DNA of 64,000 bases from assembly GCA_018240565.1 (NCBI GenBank), contig JAFEFO010000045.1, positions 1 to 64,000 on the forward strand. Direction: 5' to 3'. The translations under genes and the position numbers were made by a program. A model generated the notes under the pieces. It was given only the letters and a program-made list of their open reading frames with translations. It made no database searches and was not told where the DNA came from. The stretch is from Pseudomonadota bacterium (GTDB taxonomy: Bacteria; Pseudomonadota; Gammaproteobacteria; Xanthomonadales; Rhodanobacteraceae). Positions 1 to 9,159 of this stretch are shown here, piece by piece. The number at the start of each line of letters is the position of its first letter. Position 1 is the stretch's first letter.

Positions 1-62
1 CGTTCGCTCACTTGCCGAACCGCCTCGATCTTGAACTCATCCGTGTACCGTTTCCCACTCAT
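1..62 (-). CDS. IS3-family transposase OrfA, N-terminal fragment
   Basis: Reading from the ATG at 62 the peptide begins MSGKRYTDEFKIEAVRQV, which matches the first residues of IS3-family OrfA proteins, where this region leads into the helix-turn-helix that binds the element ends. A GGAGG lies just upstream of the ATG. Only about 20 codons are inside the window. Family knowledge says a second frame (orfB, DDE catalytic domain) follows by programmed frameshift, but that would be off the left edge. Confidence 0.8.
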   Translation of the reverse strand, partial: MSGKRYTDEFKIEAVRQVSE

Positions 63-98
63 AAACACCTCCGTTGATGCCATAGTGTATGGCTCCGA

Positions 99-125
99 GG
101 TGTCTACGAAATCTTGGGCGATTCA
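99..125. repeat. Putative terminal inverted repeat of the IS3-family element
   Basis: On the minus strand the segment runs TGAATCGCCCAAGATTTCG then TAGACACC. This is the shape of IS3-family ends (5' TG, then a short GC-rich block and a TAGACACC-like inner part). The partner repeat is outside the window, so the boundary is inferred from one end only. Confidence 0.5.
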
Positions 126-163
126 CAATGATGCCTGATGGCAATTCCCTTACTAAGCAAGTC

Positions 164-3100
164 TTACCTGAAATCCCTGCTCCTCGCATCCAACTGTTCC
201 AGCATCGGCGAGTAGTCGCGCATCGACCTGGCGATGAGATGCTGGACTCCGTCGTGGCGTTCGATGACGCCATCGATGGCGAGCAGGCGCGATTCGCGGA
301 ATACGCGCCAGTAGCGGCGCGCGACGTCGCGCCAGACGATGGCGTTGAGCGTGCCGGTTTCGTCCTCCAGGGTGACGAAGGTGACGCCGCTGGCGGTGGC
401 CGGTTGCTGGCGCATGAGCACGAGTCCGGCGTAGCGGATCGGCGAGCCGTGTTCTGCACGACTGGCTTCGCTCGCGGACTTGCAGCGTTTGGCGCGCAGT
501 CGGCTTCTGACAAAACTTACCGGATGCGGGCCAAGACTTTGCCCCGTGGTGGCGTAGTCGCTCCACACATCATCCGCCGCCGTGGGCGGACGCAGCACGA
601 TGTCGGATTCGGTCGTGGGATTGCCCTCGAACAGCGGCAAGGTGCGTTCGACGCCGGCGACTTTCCAGCGCGCGCGATGGCGGTGTCCGGCGAGTCCCTG
701 CAAGGCGCCGGCATCGGCGAGCAGTTTGCGCTCGCGCGCATCAAGTTCGGCGCGCTCGCACAGGTCTTCGACATCGCGGAATGGTTGCAGAGCCCGGGCC
801 TGCTCGATGCGCCGTCCGGCATTTTCACCCATGCCATGGATCTCGCGCAGTCCCAATCGCAGGATCGGTTGCGATTGCGCTGCGTCGAGCGTTGCGTCCC
901 AGTCGCTAAAGCGAACATCGATCGGATGGACCTTTGTTCCATGACGTTGGAGGTCCTGCACGATCTGGCTGGGTGCGTAGAACCCGAGTGGTTGTGCGTT
1001 GAGCAGTGCCGCGGCAAACGCGGCCGGTTCATGGCACTTGAGCCAGGCACTGGCGTAGGCGAGCAGGGCAAAACTCGCCGAGTGGCTTTCCGGAAATCCG
1101 TAACTGGCAAAACCCTTGATCTGCTCGAACACGCGCTCGGCAAAGTCCAATGCGTAGCCGTTCTTTTCGAATCCGGCGAGCAGGCGTTCGTGAAAGGGCT
1201 CCAGTCCCCCACGGCGTTTCCACGCCGCCATGCCGCGACGCAGCTGATCGGCTTCGCCGGGCGTAAAGTCGGCACCGTGGATGGCGAGTTGCATTACCTG
1301 TTCCTGAAACAGCGGAATACCCAGCGTGCGATCGAGCACGCCACGCAGCGGGCCAGCCATCGGCGCATAGGCTTCGCTGCCCTGACGTCGGCGCAGATAC
1401 GGGTGCACCATGTCGCCCTGGATGGGTCCGGGCCGCACGATGGCGATCTGGATGACGAGGTCGTAGAAACAGGCGGGTTTCAGGCGCGGCAACATGCTCA
1501 TCTGCGCGCGCGACTCGATCTGGAACACGCCCACGGTGTCGGCGCACTGGAGCATCGCGTAGGTTTGTGGATCTTCGTCAGGGATCGTCGCCAGCGTGTA
1601 ATCGCCGCGCCCATGGCGTTTGAGCAGGTCGAGGCACTTGCGCAAGCAGGTCAGCATGCCGAGCGCGAGGCAATCGACTTTCAGCAAGCCTAGGGTGTCC
1701 AGATCGTCCTTGTCCCACTGGATGATGGTGCGATCTGGCATCGCTGCGTTTTCGACCGGCACCAACTGCGACAGCGGTTGTTCGCTGATGACGAATCCGC
1801 CGACGTGCTGGGACAGATGCCGTGGCATGTCCAGCAGCTCATGCGCAAGAGACAGAACGCGGCGGGTGATGGGTGAATCGGGATCAAAGCCGCGTTCGCG
1901 CAAACGCTCGTCGGGGGATTCGTTGCGACTCCATCCGGCCAGCGCGCGGCTGAGTTGATCGACCTGATCAGTGGAAAGCCCCAACGCCTTGGCCACGTCA
2001 CGCACGGCGCTCTTCATGCGATAGCAGATGACGGTGGCGGTGAGCGCAGCGCGTTCGCGGCCGTACTTGGCATAGATGTACTGGATGACTTCTTCGCGCC
2101 GTTCGTGCTCGAAGTCCACGTCGATGTCGGGCGGTTCGTTGCGCTCGCGTGAGATGAAGCGCTCGAACAGCATGGCCATGCGCGCGGGATCCACTTCGGT
2201 GATGCCCAGCGCAAAGCACACCGCCGAATTCGCCGCCGAGCCGCGGCCCTGGCACAAGATCCCGTGCGAACGCGCAAAGTGCACGATGTCCTCGACGGTG
2301 AGGAAATACGACTCGTAGCCAAGCTCGGCAATGAGTGCCAGTTCCTTGTCGATCTGCGTGACCACCGCTGCCGGCGCGCCATCGGGCCAGCGCTGGCGCA
2401 TGCCTTGTTCGGTGAGATGGCGCAACCACGTCGCCGGCGTCTGCCCGTTCGGCACGAGTTCGTGCGGATAGACATAGCTCAGCTGCGTGAGCGAGAACCG
2501 GCAGCGCTGCGCGATACGCACGGTTTCATCCAGCAACTCATGCGGATAGATCGCACCAAGCGCGCGGCGCGAACGCAGATGCCGCTCGCCATTCGGGAAC
2601 AGGTACGCACCTGCTTGCGCGACCGTGGTGCGCTGGCGGATGGCGGTCAGCGTGTCTTGCAGGCGCCGGCGGCTGCGCGCGTGCATGTGCGCGTCGCCCG
2701 CGGCGACGGCGGGCAATCCAAGTTCATCCGCTAGCGCAAGCAATTCATGCAATCGCGTCGCGTCGTCGCTGCCGCGATGCAGTTCCACCGCCAGCCAGGC
2801 GCACTGCGGAAAATTCCTTGCGACCCAGGCGCCGTCCGCGCGCGAGGGCTGCGCTTGCGGCACCCACAAGGCGAGCACGCCGGAAAGGTTGGCAAGATCG
2901 GCACGTGCCAGCCGATACGCGCCCTTGTCCGCGCGGCGCCTGCCGCGCGTGATGACACCGCACAAGGCCTGGTAACCTGCCAGTGATTCGGCCAGCAGCA
3001 CCAGATGCAATCCATCCGGCAAGCGAATTTCCGTACCGACGATCAGCGGCACGCCGGTTTCCCTGGATGCCTCGTGCGCGCGCACGATCCCGGCGAAGCT

Positions 3101-3229
3101 GCATTCATCGGTGATGGCCAGCGCCGCGTAGCCTTGCGCCTTGGCGCGAGCGAACAACTCGCGCGCAGTCGAAGCCCCGCGCAGGAACGAGAACGGGCTC
3201 AGGCAGTGCAGTTCGGCGTAGCCGCTCAT
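164..3229 (-). CDS. dnaE2: Error-prone DNA polymerase DnaE2 (ImuC)
   Basis: This is a C-family DNA polymerase that carries out SOS-induced translesion synthesis together with ImuA and ImuB. The 1021-residue protein starts with the PHP domain ([17 protein letters not shown], residues 4-20; [15 protein letters not shown], 38-52). The polymerase core carries the catalytic PPDIDVDF motif at 366-373 and [11 protein letters not shown] at 325-335, and an OB-fold lies near the C-terminus. It ends in SRDF-R, close to the usual SRDFH end, so the gene is complete despite the IS element just downstream. I chose the ATG at 3229 over an upstream ATG because it begins at the conserved YAELH start and overlaps the imuB stop as ATGA, implying translational coupling. 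It is the last gene of the lexA-like/imuA/imuB/dnaE2 operon and is presumably LexA-controlled. Confidence 0.95.
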   Translation of the reverse strand: MSGYAELHCLSPFSFLRGASTARELFARAKAQGYAALAITDECSFAGIVRAHEASRETGVPLIVGTEIRLPDGLHLVLLAESLAGYQALCGVITRGRRRADKGAYRLARADLANLSGVLALWVPQAQPSRADGAWVARNFPQCAWLAVELHRGSDDATRLHELLALADELGLPAVAAGDAHMHARSRRRLQDTLTAIRQRTTVAQAGAYLFPNGERHLRSRRALGAIYPHELLDETVRIAQRCRFSLTQLSYVYPHELVPNGQTPATWLRHLTEQGMRQRWPDGAPAAVVTQIDKELALIAELGYESYFLTVEDIVHFARSHGILCQGRGSAANSAVCFALGITEVDPARMAMLFERFISRERNEPPDIDVDFEHERREEVIQYIYAKYGRERAALTATVICYRMKSAVRDVAKALGLSTDQVDQLSRALAGWSRNESPDERLRERGFDPDSPITRRVLSLAHELLDMPRHLSQHVGGFVISEQPLSQLVPVENAAMPDRTIIQWDKDDLDTLGLLKVDCLALGMLTCLRKCLDLLKRHGRGDYTLATIPDEDPQTYAMLQCADTVGVFQIESRAQMSMLPRLKPACFYDLVIQIAIVRPGPIQGDMVHPYLRRRQGSEAYAPMAGPLRGVLDRTLGIPLFQEQVMQLAIHGADFTPGEADQLRRGMAAWKRRGGLEPFHERLLAGFEKNGYALDFAERVFEQIKGFASYGFPESHSASFALLAYASAWLKCHEPAAFAAALLNAQPLGFYAPSQIVQDLQRHGTKVHPIDVRFSDWDATLDAAQSQPILRLGLREIHGMGENAGRRIEQARALQPFRDVEDLCERAELDARERKLLADAGALQGLAGHRHRARWKVAGVERTLPLFEGNPTTESDIVLRPPTAADDVWSDYATTGQSLGPHPVSFVRSRLRAKRCKSASEASRAEHGSPIRYAGLVLMRQQPATASGVTFVTLEDETGTLNAIVWRDVARRYWRVFRESRLLAIDGVIERHDGVQHLIARSMRDYSPMLEQLDARSRDFR

Positions 3230-4632
3230 GCGAACCACCCGTGCAGCAGCCATGGGCCATCGATTGCGCCCGCCGGACGAAACGCCCATGCCCTTTGCCC
3301 GACACTCGTCTCCAGCACGTAGTAATCACGACAGGCTTCGCGTCCATTCCACCAACCGGACTCGATGCGTTCGGGCCCGGCGAGAATGTGCGGCGCGCGA
3401 TCGCGCAGTGGAATCGGCCGCGGCAGCAACCATAGCGGGCGCGGACCGGTAAGGATGCGAGACGAGACCGAGGCATCCGTAGTGAACGCGGCTTCCGGCC
3501 GGTGATCGGCAGCGGGCAGATAGGTCTTGACCGCGCCATCGCCGAGGCGCGCTTGCAATCGCGCGACGAGTTGCGGCCAGTCCAGTGCGGCAGCCGCGCC
3601 GGCATCGAACAGGCCTCTTGCCAGCGGCACGAACGGCGGCAGCTCGCGCGCGACGAGGCCCACGCCCGCCACCGGCGCGGGCAATGTGAGGCGTTCCAGG
3701 CGCAGGCGGGCAATGCCGAACCATTGCGCGGCATCGCGTTCGGGTGCGGGCGAACGCAGCACGATCGTGGTTGGCGCGCAGTCGTCGTGCAGGAAGGCGA
3801 GTTCGATGGCATCCACGCCGCCATCGCGTGCGAACAGGAACAGGCACAGATCGCCGATCAATCGCTTGAGCGGAAACTGCAAACCTTCCAGCGAACGCAG
3901 TTCGGCTTCAAACTCGATCTTGGCCTCGAAGCGATCCGGTGGCCTATACAGCGGCAAGGGATCGGGGACATGGCCAAGTAGTCGATCGAGACGTTCCACG
4001 AATGTCACGCCGCAACGCCGCGTGAGTCCGGCACGTGGCAGGTCGATGATCTCGCCGAGGCGCCGCAGTCCCATCGACGCAAGCAAAGCCAGTCCATCTT
4101 CGGGCAGGCGCGATTGCACGAGTGGCACGCGGCGCAGTGCCGCTTGCATCGCGCCGGTCACGGCAAATCCATCTGCGACGTGCGCGAACACGCAGGCCGC
4201 GCGCGGCAGCGGCGCGAGTGCGATGCGATGCGTGACGCCAAGATCAGCAAGGTCCGCGCGCAAACGCCGCTCGAACGCAGACCACGGTCCGAACAGGTTC
4301 AAACTCCCGCCGACTTCCAGCACCAGCGCATCCGGCGCAAGCACGGCAACCTCGCCGCTGTAGCCATATGCCCAGGCGACGAGCAGATCGCGCAGGGCGT
4401 CGGTGCGCTGGGCGTCATAATCGACCGTGATGAGTTTCGGCAACAAGGCGCGCGCGGCGGCGAGCGACTGACCGGAGCGAATGCCGGCCTGTGCCGCGGT
4501 GGCCGTGCAGGATTGGACGCTGCGCCGCTGCGGCGGCCCTGCGATCAGCGCAATCGGCGCATGAGGATCGACGCCTGAGCGGCGGACGGCATCCAGTGCC
4601 AGATCCGGCAGAAGTATCGCGGCCCACTGCAT
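3226..4632 (-). CDS. imuB: ImuB, Y-family-polymerase-like mutagenesis protein
   Basis: ImuB is a catalytically inactive Y-family polymerase homologue that links DnaE2 to the beta clamp during SOS mutagenesis. The 468-residue protein shows the Y-family fold signatures: an N-terminal palm/finger part with the ARALLPKL helix, then an [11 protein letters not shown] block near residue 120. It ends in the LLHGWFA tail usual for ImuB. In true Y-family enzymes the palm carries acidic catalytic residues; the N-terminal [14 protein letters not shown] has only one Asp in place of the DxD-type motif, as expected for ImuB. The ATG at 4632 (MQWAAILLP) was preferred to an ATG 27 codons upstream, because that extension is not family-like and would run into imuA. 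The stop overlaps the dnaE2 start. Confidence 0.93.
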   Translation of the reverse strand: MQWAAILLPDLALDAVRRSGVDPHAPIALIAGPPQRRSVQSCTATAAQAGIRSGQSLAAARALLPKLITVDYDAQRTDALRDLLVAWAYGYSGEVAVLAPDALVLEVGGSLNLFGPWSAFERRLRADLADLGVTHRIALAPLPRAACVFAHVADGFAVTGAMQAALRRVPLVQSRLPEDGLALLASMGLRRLGEIIDLPRAGLTRRCGVTFVERLDRLLGHVPDPLPLYRPPDRFEAKIEFEAELRSLEGLQFPLKRLIGDLCLFLFARDGGVDAIELAFLHDDCAPTTIVLRSPAPERDAAQWFGIARLRLERLTLPAPVAGVGLVARELPPFVPLARGLFDAGAAAALDWPQLVARLQARLGDGAVKTYLPAADHRPEAAFTTDASVSSRILTGPRPLWLLPRPIPLRDRAPHILAGPERIESGWWNGREACRDYYVLETSVGQRAWAFRPAGAIDGPWLLHGWFA

Positions 4633-4642
4633 GGGAATCCCG

Positions 4643-5236
4643 TCATTGGATCGCGATGCGTTGCGCGGCTGCATTGCCGCCGCGGCACTTGAGCACCTGG
4701 ATGCCCTTCGCATCGGCGTGCAGACGCACTGCCGCCGGCGATGTCGTCATCGCTACGCGCGCAGGACGAAACGCGATGGCGATTGCGCGCCCACTCTCGG
4801 CCGCCAGTTGCAATCGCCGCAGTTGCCGATCGTTCGCCTGTTTTGGCCAGCACGCGACCAGGGCGCACGTTGCACTGCGCAAGGCTTGCTCGGTCGCCCA
4901 TAGGCCTTCATCGCCGCAATTCGTGATCGTGTGCATGGCCCACGGATCGACGCCCGCAGCCACGAAGGCCGGCGCATAGGGAATGTAAGGCGGATGCACA
5001 AAGACGATGCGACGCGCACTTTGCGTCAGGCGCGTGATCAGCGGCAATAGCAAGGTGAGCTCGTGCGTGCCGTCGTATTCGTGCAGCACCTCGGTCAGCG
5101 CGCCGACCGGCAGACCGCCACCGGGCAGCGCGGCATCGAGCGCGGCGTGTCCGGTGGCTTCGACTTGCGGCTGCGCATGCCGTGGCCCCTGCCAGATGCG
5201 CGGATCGCGCAGGACATCGGCGACGACGGCGCTCAT
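4643..5236 (-). CDS. imuA: ImuA, RecA/SulA-like accessory mutagenesis protein
   Basis: ImuA is the first component of the ImuA-ImuB-DnaE2 mutasome and is known to modulate it through RecA and ImuB. The 197-residue protein has the family start ([36 protein letters not shown]), corresponding to the RecA-like N-terminal segment, and a conserved [13 protein letters not shown] block in the middle. Its start codon overlaps the stop of the LexA-like gene (ATGA at 5233-5236), and its stop lies 10 bp before the imuB start, so the four genes form one tightly packed operon. Confidence 0.9.
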   Translation of the reverse strand: MSAVVADVLRDPRIWQGPRHAQPQVEATGHAALDAALPGGGLPVGALTEVLHEYDGTHELTLLLPLITRLTQSARRIVFVHPPYIPYAPAFVAAGVDPWAMHTITNCGDEGLWATEQALRSATCALVACWPKQANDRQLRRLQLAAESGRAIAIAFRPARVAMTTSPAAVRLHADAKGIQVLKCRGGNAAAQRIAIQ

Positions 5237-5793
5237 GACGGCACCCTGATCACGCCCACATAAATGCCTTCGATGGCGAAATCGTCCGCGTTCACCTCGA
5301 TCGGATCGAAATCGGGATTCTCCGGCAGCAGCACGATGCGGCTGCGCGTGCGCGAGAGGCGCTTGACCGTGATCTCGCCATCCAGGCGCGCGACGACGAT
5401 CTGGCCATTGCGCGCCTCGGGCGTGCGGTGCACGGCGATCAAATCGCGATCCAGAATTCCGGCATCGCGCATGCTGTGGCCGTGCACGCGCAACAGGTAA
5501 TCCGGACGCGGGCGGAACAGGTGTCGATCGACGGCGATCTCGCGCTCCACATGCACATCGGCATCGATGGGCTGCCCCGCAGCGACGCGGCCGATCAGCG
5601 GCAGGATCAGCTCATCGTTGGCCGCGGGCAGACGTGCGTGTGTACCGTGTTGGCATTGATCCAGAAAGCTGCGCACCGTAGCGAGGCGACTTTGCGGAAT
5701 GCGCACGATCGCGGTCGGCTCGCCGTAACGGCCGGAACCTGGCTTGCGGCCGGCGCCGGCGCGGCGACCGCCGTGCGTGGGAATGCGTTTCAT
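5233..5793 (-). CDS. LexA/UmuD-type autocleaving repressor-like protein heading the imu operon
   Basis: The protein (186 residues) carries a complete S24 LexA/UmuD peptidase domain: an Ala-Gly cleavage site at 72-73 (GRVAAGQP), catalytic Ser107 in HGHSM and Lys144 in EITVKRL. Family knowledge says RecA filaments trigger self-cleavage here. The N-terminal 50 residues are not the winged helix of classical LexA; they are a basic [19 protein letters not shown] stretch followed by a short helix, as in some UmuD/RulA-like proteins. It may act as the operon repressor (a LexA2 role) or as a UmuD-like polymerase subunit. It is the first gene, its stop overlaps imuA by ATGA, and two palindromes lie directly upstream. 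The autoprotease assignment is firm; the DNA-binding role is inference. Confidence 0.85.
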   Translation of the reverse strand: MKRIPTHGGRRAGAGRKPGSGRYGEPTAIVRIPQSRLATVRSFLDQCQHGTHARLPAANDELILPLIGRVAAGQPIDADVHVEREIAVDRHLFRPRPDYLLRVHGHSMRDAGILDRDLIAVHRTPEARNGQIVVARLDGEITVKRLSRTRSRIVLLPENPDFDPIEVNADDFAIEGIYVGVIRVPS

Positions 5794-5800
5794 GGCGCAC

Positions 5801-5825
5801 CTTGATTACTGTAACGTCAATCAAG
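5801..5825 (-). promoter_or_regulatory. Candidate operator overlapping the start region of the imu operon
   Basis: A perfect inverted repeat, CTTGATT-N11-AATCAAG, begins 8 bp upstream of the LexA-like ATG. On the minus strand an extended -10 (TG-C-TAGACT, 5824-5832) abuts it, so the palindrome would cover the transcription start and run up to the AAGG ribosome binding site. That position suits autorepression. It does not match the CTGT-N8-ACAG box of enteric LexA, so the recognising protein is a guess. Confidence 0.5.
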
Positions 5826-5856
5826 TCTAGCACCTTTCGTCGCAGGGATTGCGACG
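5824..5856 (-). promoter_or_regulatory. Extended -10 element and second palindrome upstream of the imu operon
   Basis: Reading the minus strand, TGCTAGACT (5832-5824) is a good extended -10. Just upstream lies another perfect inverted repeat, CGTCGCA-N5-TGCGACG (5838-5856), where a -35 would fall; no -35 consensus is obvious. The two palindromes flank the -10, so a repressor and a second regulator, or two repressor dimers, could bind. This rests on sequence symmetry only. Confidence 0.4.
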
Positions 5857-6162
5857 CGTTGATTCGATGGCAGCTTTCCGGGGCATTCTGGAACGGCTTC
5901 AGGAGATCGCGCCCTGACGAGTGCTCAAAATGCGGCACCAGCGCCAAGCCGAAGCACTCCATTTCAGCGCCTAGTTCTGGCCAGGAGCAGACATTGGCTG
6001 TCGATGCCCCACAAACATGAAGCGATGGCCAACGTGGCTTTCCGGGACGGCACTCCCTCACGCCGGACTCGGCAGAGCGCTTCCTGAAGCGGGCGCATGC
6101 CCGCAAACGTCGCCTCAGAACGGTCGGTGAGCGCGACGGCGATGTGCCTTGGCGATAGTGTG
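5857..6162. other. Intergenic stretch without a supported gene
   Basis: About 300 bp between the imu operon promoter and the end of the CPBP protease gene. Short open frames exist on both strands, but none has a ribosome binding site with a family-like product. I see no repeat or RNA gene here. Confidence 0.5.
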
Positions 6163-7056
6163 CTATTCAAGGGAAACCTCCGGATGCAGCGGTGCGGTGC
6201 CGGCCCTGACCAGCCGATGCTTCGCCCTGGCCCAATGGATCATTCCCGCCAGGCTCGCCACGACTATCGCCAACGTGAGCAGGGAGGCCTCGGGTCCGAA
6301 GACACCGCCTGTCAACCACGCGGGCCCGCGATATTCACTGGCGAACAGCGCATGGCCGCGCCAGTCCTCGCTGCCTGACAGGGGTACTCCGGACAGAAAG
6401 ATCGTGAAGTTCCATGCGGCGTGATTGGCTGCCGCCACCCACAGATTGCGCGAGTGCACGAACACCAACGTCCACAGCGCGCCGATCAGCACGCACGACA
6501 GCACCGTCGCAACCACTTCCTGGGGGCTGGCCCGGTCCTCGACGTTTCCGATATGCATGAACGCGAAGATCAACGAATTCAGCCACAACGCTGGCATGGT
6601 TCCCCAGCCCGTTTCGAGAATCCGGAACAGGATGCAGCGGAAGACGATCTCCTCCAGTGTTGCCGCGATCACGATCACGCCGGCAATTCCCCATAAGCCT
6701 TCCTGCAGGCCATGGTAGGCAGTCGTCACATACACGCCGCTTGCAAAGAGCAAGCCCATGGCCAACCCGATCAGGCCCGCGCCCGACAGTCCGCCGACGG
6801 CGATGCCCAGCGGCCTCGGGCGCAATTCCGGAACCTTTCGTTTCTCGACCAACCGGACATAGGCCCAATAGCCCAACACGGCGAAGCAAAAGATTCCAAT
6901 CCGTCGTACCAGGCTCGTCACCGCGTCGCCGGGATGGAATACATGCTGGATGGCAGGCAGAAGCAGCAATCGGAAAAATTGCATGGTCGCCAGATAGGCG
7001 GCGAACGCCATCAGCAGCCTGAAGAAAACCTGTCTTGCGCGGCGAAAATCGACCAA
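6163..7056 (-). CDS. CPBP-family intramembrane metalloprotease (CAAX protease/bacteriocin-processing type)
   Basis: A polytopic membrane protein of about 297 residues with the three CPBP motifs: EEIVFR (the Glu-Glu-x3-Arg motif), FAFMHIGN and NHAAWN, which supply the metal ligands of these intramembrane proteases. Several hydrophobic segments lie before and between the motifs. Substrate unknown; relatives process prenylated proteins, peptides or regulators. The start is uncertain: the frame is open to a GTG at 7155, but a TTG at 7056 has an AGGAG seven bases upstream and gives MVDFRRARQVFFRLLMAF, so I used it. It is divergent from a LysR regulator, which may control it. Confidence 0.8.
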   Translation of the reverse strand: MVDFRRARQVFFRLLMAFAAYLATMQFFRLLLLPAIQHVFHPGDAVTSLVRRIGIFCFAVLGYWAYVRLVEKRKVPELRPRPLGIAVGGLSGAGLIGLAMGLLFASGVYVTTAYHGLQEGLWGIAGVIVIAATLEEIVFRCILFRILETGWGTMPALWLNSLIFAFMHIGNVEDRASPQEVVATVLSCVLIGALWTLVFVHSRNLWVAAANHAAWNFTIFLSGVPLSGSEDWRGHALFASEYRGPAWLTGGVFGPEASLLTLAIVVASLAGMIHWARAKHRLVRAGTAPLHPEVSLE

Positions 7057-7137
7057 GGGAAAGCTCCTGCGAGGGTTGCCGACGAGGGCGCTGTCTCGGC
7101 GTGTCGTAAGCGTGGATCGCAAGACTATGGCAACCAA

Positions 7138-7187
7138 ATTTGCATGCAAATCCACAATTTCGCATGCCTTGCATGCATAATCGCATA
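7138..7187. promoter_or_regulatory. Cluster of GCATGC palindromes between CPBP gene and lysR
   Basis: The shared upstream region holds the perfect 14-bp palindrome ATTTGCATGCAAAT (7138-7151), followed by two more GCATGC cores (7162-7167, 7171-7176) and a near copy (GCATAC at 7182). Repeated dyads between a LysR gene and a divergent target are typical binding sites for such regulators, so these are likely the operators of the adjacent regulator. Confidence 0.45.
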
Positions 7188-7220
7188 CAACCGATTTTAC
7201 GAACCTGGCATCGATTCCGA

Positions 7221-8072
7221 ATGGAATGGAGCGATCTACGACTCTTTCTCGCGATTGCCCGCGAAGGAACCCTGAGCGCGGCGGCTCGCAAACTGGCGCT
7301 GACGCAGCCCACCATGGGCCGACGATTGCGCACGCTGGAAGCGGCTGTAGGGCACAAGCTTTTCCAGCGAACCGGCGCTGGTTTTGTCCTGACCGACGAA
7401 GGCTCCACCCTACTCGGCCATGCCGAACGCATGGAGGACGAAGCGCTCGCGATCGAACGACGGCTATCCGGGCAGACCCACCAGCTCGAAGGGACGCTGC
7501 GGATTACTTCATCGGATTGGTTCGGCACGCATGTCCTCACGCCGGTACTGGCGGAATTCTCCGTCCGGCACCCTCAGATCACAATCGAGCTGCTGACGGA
7601 TGGGCGCTTCATGAGTCTTTCCCGCCGCGAGGCCGATGTGGCGTTCCGGATCAGGCCGTTCGATGAAGCCGACGTCGTTTCGCGAAAGTTGTTGCACATG
7701 CGCTACGGCGCATACCTGCGCCAAGGACTCACGCATCCCATCGCCGGTGATGGCACGGGCAGTGCGTTGCTGACCATGGACTCGGCATTTGCAGGAACGC
7801 CCGACGACAGCTGGTTGCAAGCGATGCTGCCCAGGGCGCGCGTGGTGTTTCGCAGCAACAGTCGTGACGTGCAGGCCATGATGTGCGCCCAGGGCCTGGG
7901 AATTGCGGTGTTGCCGATTCCACTGGGCGAGAGCACCGCCGGCATCGAACGCATCGACCTGGGCGCCGAACCACCGGGCCGCGACACATGGATCGGCTAT
8001 CACCGTGACTTGCGTCGACTCGCCCGCCTTCGGGCACTGCTGGATCTGGCAATCGTGCGGCTTGCGAACTGA
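7221..8072 (+). CDS. LysR-family transcriptional regulator
   Basis: The 283-residue protein begins MEWSDLRLFLAIAREGTLSA and has the standard LysR winged helix in residues 1-60 (SAAARKLALTQPTMGRRLRTLE, then GHKLFQRTG). A periplasmic-binding-protein-like effector domain follows, with a central LRITSSDWFGTHVL strand. The ATG at 7221 was chosen over an upstream ATG because it starts exactly at the conserved domain. The ligand cannot be told. It is divergent from the CPBP protease gene, with palindromic sites between them, so that gene and lysR itself are the likely targets. Confidence 0.9.
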   Translation: MEWSDLRLFLAIAREGTLSAAARKLALTQPTMGRRLRTLEAAVGHKLFQRTGAGFVLTDEGSTLLGHAERMEDEALAIERRLSGQTHQLEGTLRITSSDWFGTHVLTPVLAEFSVRHPQITIELLTDGRFMSLSRREADVAFRIRPFDEADVVSRKLLHMRYGAYLRQGLTHPIAGDGTGSALLTMDSAFAGTPDDSWLQAMLPRARVVFRSNSRDVQAMMCAQGLGIAVLPIPLGESTAGIERIDLGAEPPGRDTWIGYHRDLRRLARLRALLDLAIVRLAN

Positions 8073-8184
8073 TCACAGAATCGCCAGTGGTGGCGCACGT
8101 CCACCGCGGGTCGCTTTCGGCCGTCGGAATATCTTGCGCTGTATTTGGGTGGCACAATCCAAGGAAGAAATTGGAGATACCGCC

Positions 8185-9147
8185 ATGTGCTACTCCGCCG
8201 AAGTGCAGGAAGACTTTCGCTGGTATGTGCGCACGTTCGGCGCGAAGATCGACATCGCTGATTTCGTGCGCCTGTACACGGCGCGCATGGGCGACAAATC
8301 CATCCGCATCGGCAAGGCCATGGATGCAGCGTTTGTCGATCCGAAAAGCGCCGACGAACGCAAGGTCAAGGCGCTCATCGATGAATTCAACTCTAGCCAA
8401 GCTGCAAAGCTTGAGCTGGAACTGTTCAAGCAGAAGAAGCGCCTGGCCGATGCCGAGCGCACGCTCCAGACCAAGGCGACGAAGAAAGCGCAGGAGGATC
8501 GGCGCATCGCCACCGACAAGATCGCATGGTCACTGGCCAAGCTCAACGATATCCGCCGAAGCGAGATCAAGGACAAGGATTCGCGCATCTTTCCCGGTTG
8601 GTATGCGCCGGTCATGATCTGCGAGGGTGGCGAGCGCGTTATCAAACCCATGCGCTACCAGTGTCGACCGGCGGGCAAGCCGGCTTTTTACGACACGAAG
8701 TATCCCGGCACGTACAACGCGCGCCGTGACAATCTCGAAGGATTCTGGAAAAACCAGTTCGGCCATACTCACGGCCTCATGGTCGTGCACACCTTTTACG
8801 AAAATGTGAGCCTGCACAAGATGCAGCAGCGCGAGCTCGCTCCAGGTGAGAAGGAGCAGAACGTGGTGCTGCAATTCAAGCCTCGTCCGCGCCACGACAT
8901 GCTGGTGGCCTGTCTGTGGTCACACTGGCATGGCAAAGCCGAAGAGGCGGATTTGTTTTCCTTTGCAGCGATCACCGATGAGCCACCTTCAGAAATCGCA
9001 GCAGCGGGTCACGACCGCTGCATCATTCCGATCAGGCCGGAAAATGTCGATGCGTGGCTGAATCCCGATCCGGGACGCATCGGCGATCTGTACGCCATCC
9101 TCGACGACCGCGATCGGCCGTATTACGAGCACGCGATGGCGGCATGA
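8185..9147 (+). CDS. SRAP-domain protein (YedK/HMCES type) with a coiled-coil insertion
   Basis: SRAP proteins shield abasic sites in single-stranded DNA by forming a covalent thiazolidine link through Cys2. Here Cys2 follows the initiator Met (MCYSAEV). Other family positions are visible: the YNAR motif (177-180), FYE with the acidic residue at 206, and a DRCIIPI strand carrying the late His-containing part (GHDRC). The protein is 320 residues, about 100 longer than E. coli YedK. The extra length includes a charged helical, probably coiled-coil segment at about 74-120 (KLELELFKQKKRLADAE onward), before the catalytic Asn block. The gene is monocistronic and convergent with the HD hydrolase gene, 12 bp away. 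Confidence 0.9.
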   Translation: MCYSAEVQEDFRWYVRTFGAKIDIADFVRLYTARMGDKSIRIGKAMDAAFVDPKSADERKVKALIDEFNSSQAAKLELELFKQKKRLADAERTLQTKATKKAQEDRRIATDKIAWSLAKLNDIRRSEIKDKDSRIFPGWYAPVMICEGGERVIKPMRYQCRPAGKPAFYDTKYPGTYNARRDNLEGFWKNQFGHTHGLMVVHTFYENVSLHKMQQRELAPGEKEQNVVLQFKPRPRHDMLVACLWSHWHGKAEEADLFSFAAITDEPPSEIAAAGHDRCIIPIRPENVDAWLNPDPGRIGDLYAILDDRDRPYYEHAMAA

Positions 9148-9159
9148 GGGCCGCTCGCA

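Larger units (their letters stand above)
1..125 (-). mobile_element. IS3-family insertion sequence, end fragment cut by the window edge
   Basis: The stretch holds the start of an IS3-type orfA on the minus strand and, outside it, a plausible element end: read on the minus strand the sequence begins TGAATCGCCCAAGATTTCG at 125, with the TG typical of this family. The element continues left of the window, so neither the other end nor the target duplication can be seen. It sits 38 bp beyond the dnaE2 stop codon and does not interrupt that gene. Confidence 0.7.

Noticed and set aside
89..1693. 534-codon plus-strand frame over dnaE2
   Set aside because: Antisense to conserved DnaE2 sequence; it starts inside the IS end.
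5612..6106. 164-codon minus-strand frame spanning the imu promoter
   Set aside because: It runs through the palindromes and into the LexA-like gene in another frame; its middle reads like commonly mispredicted hypothetical ORFs.
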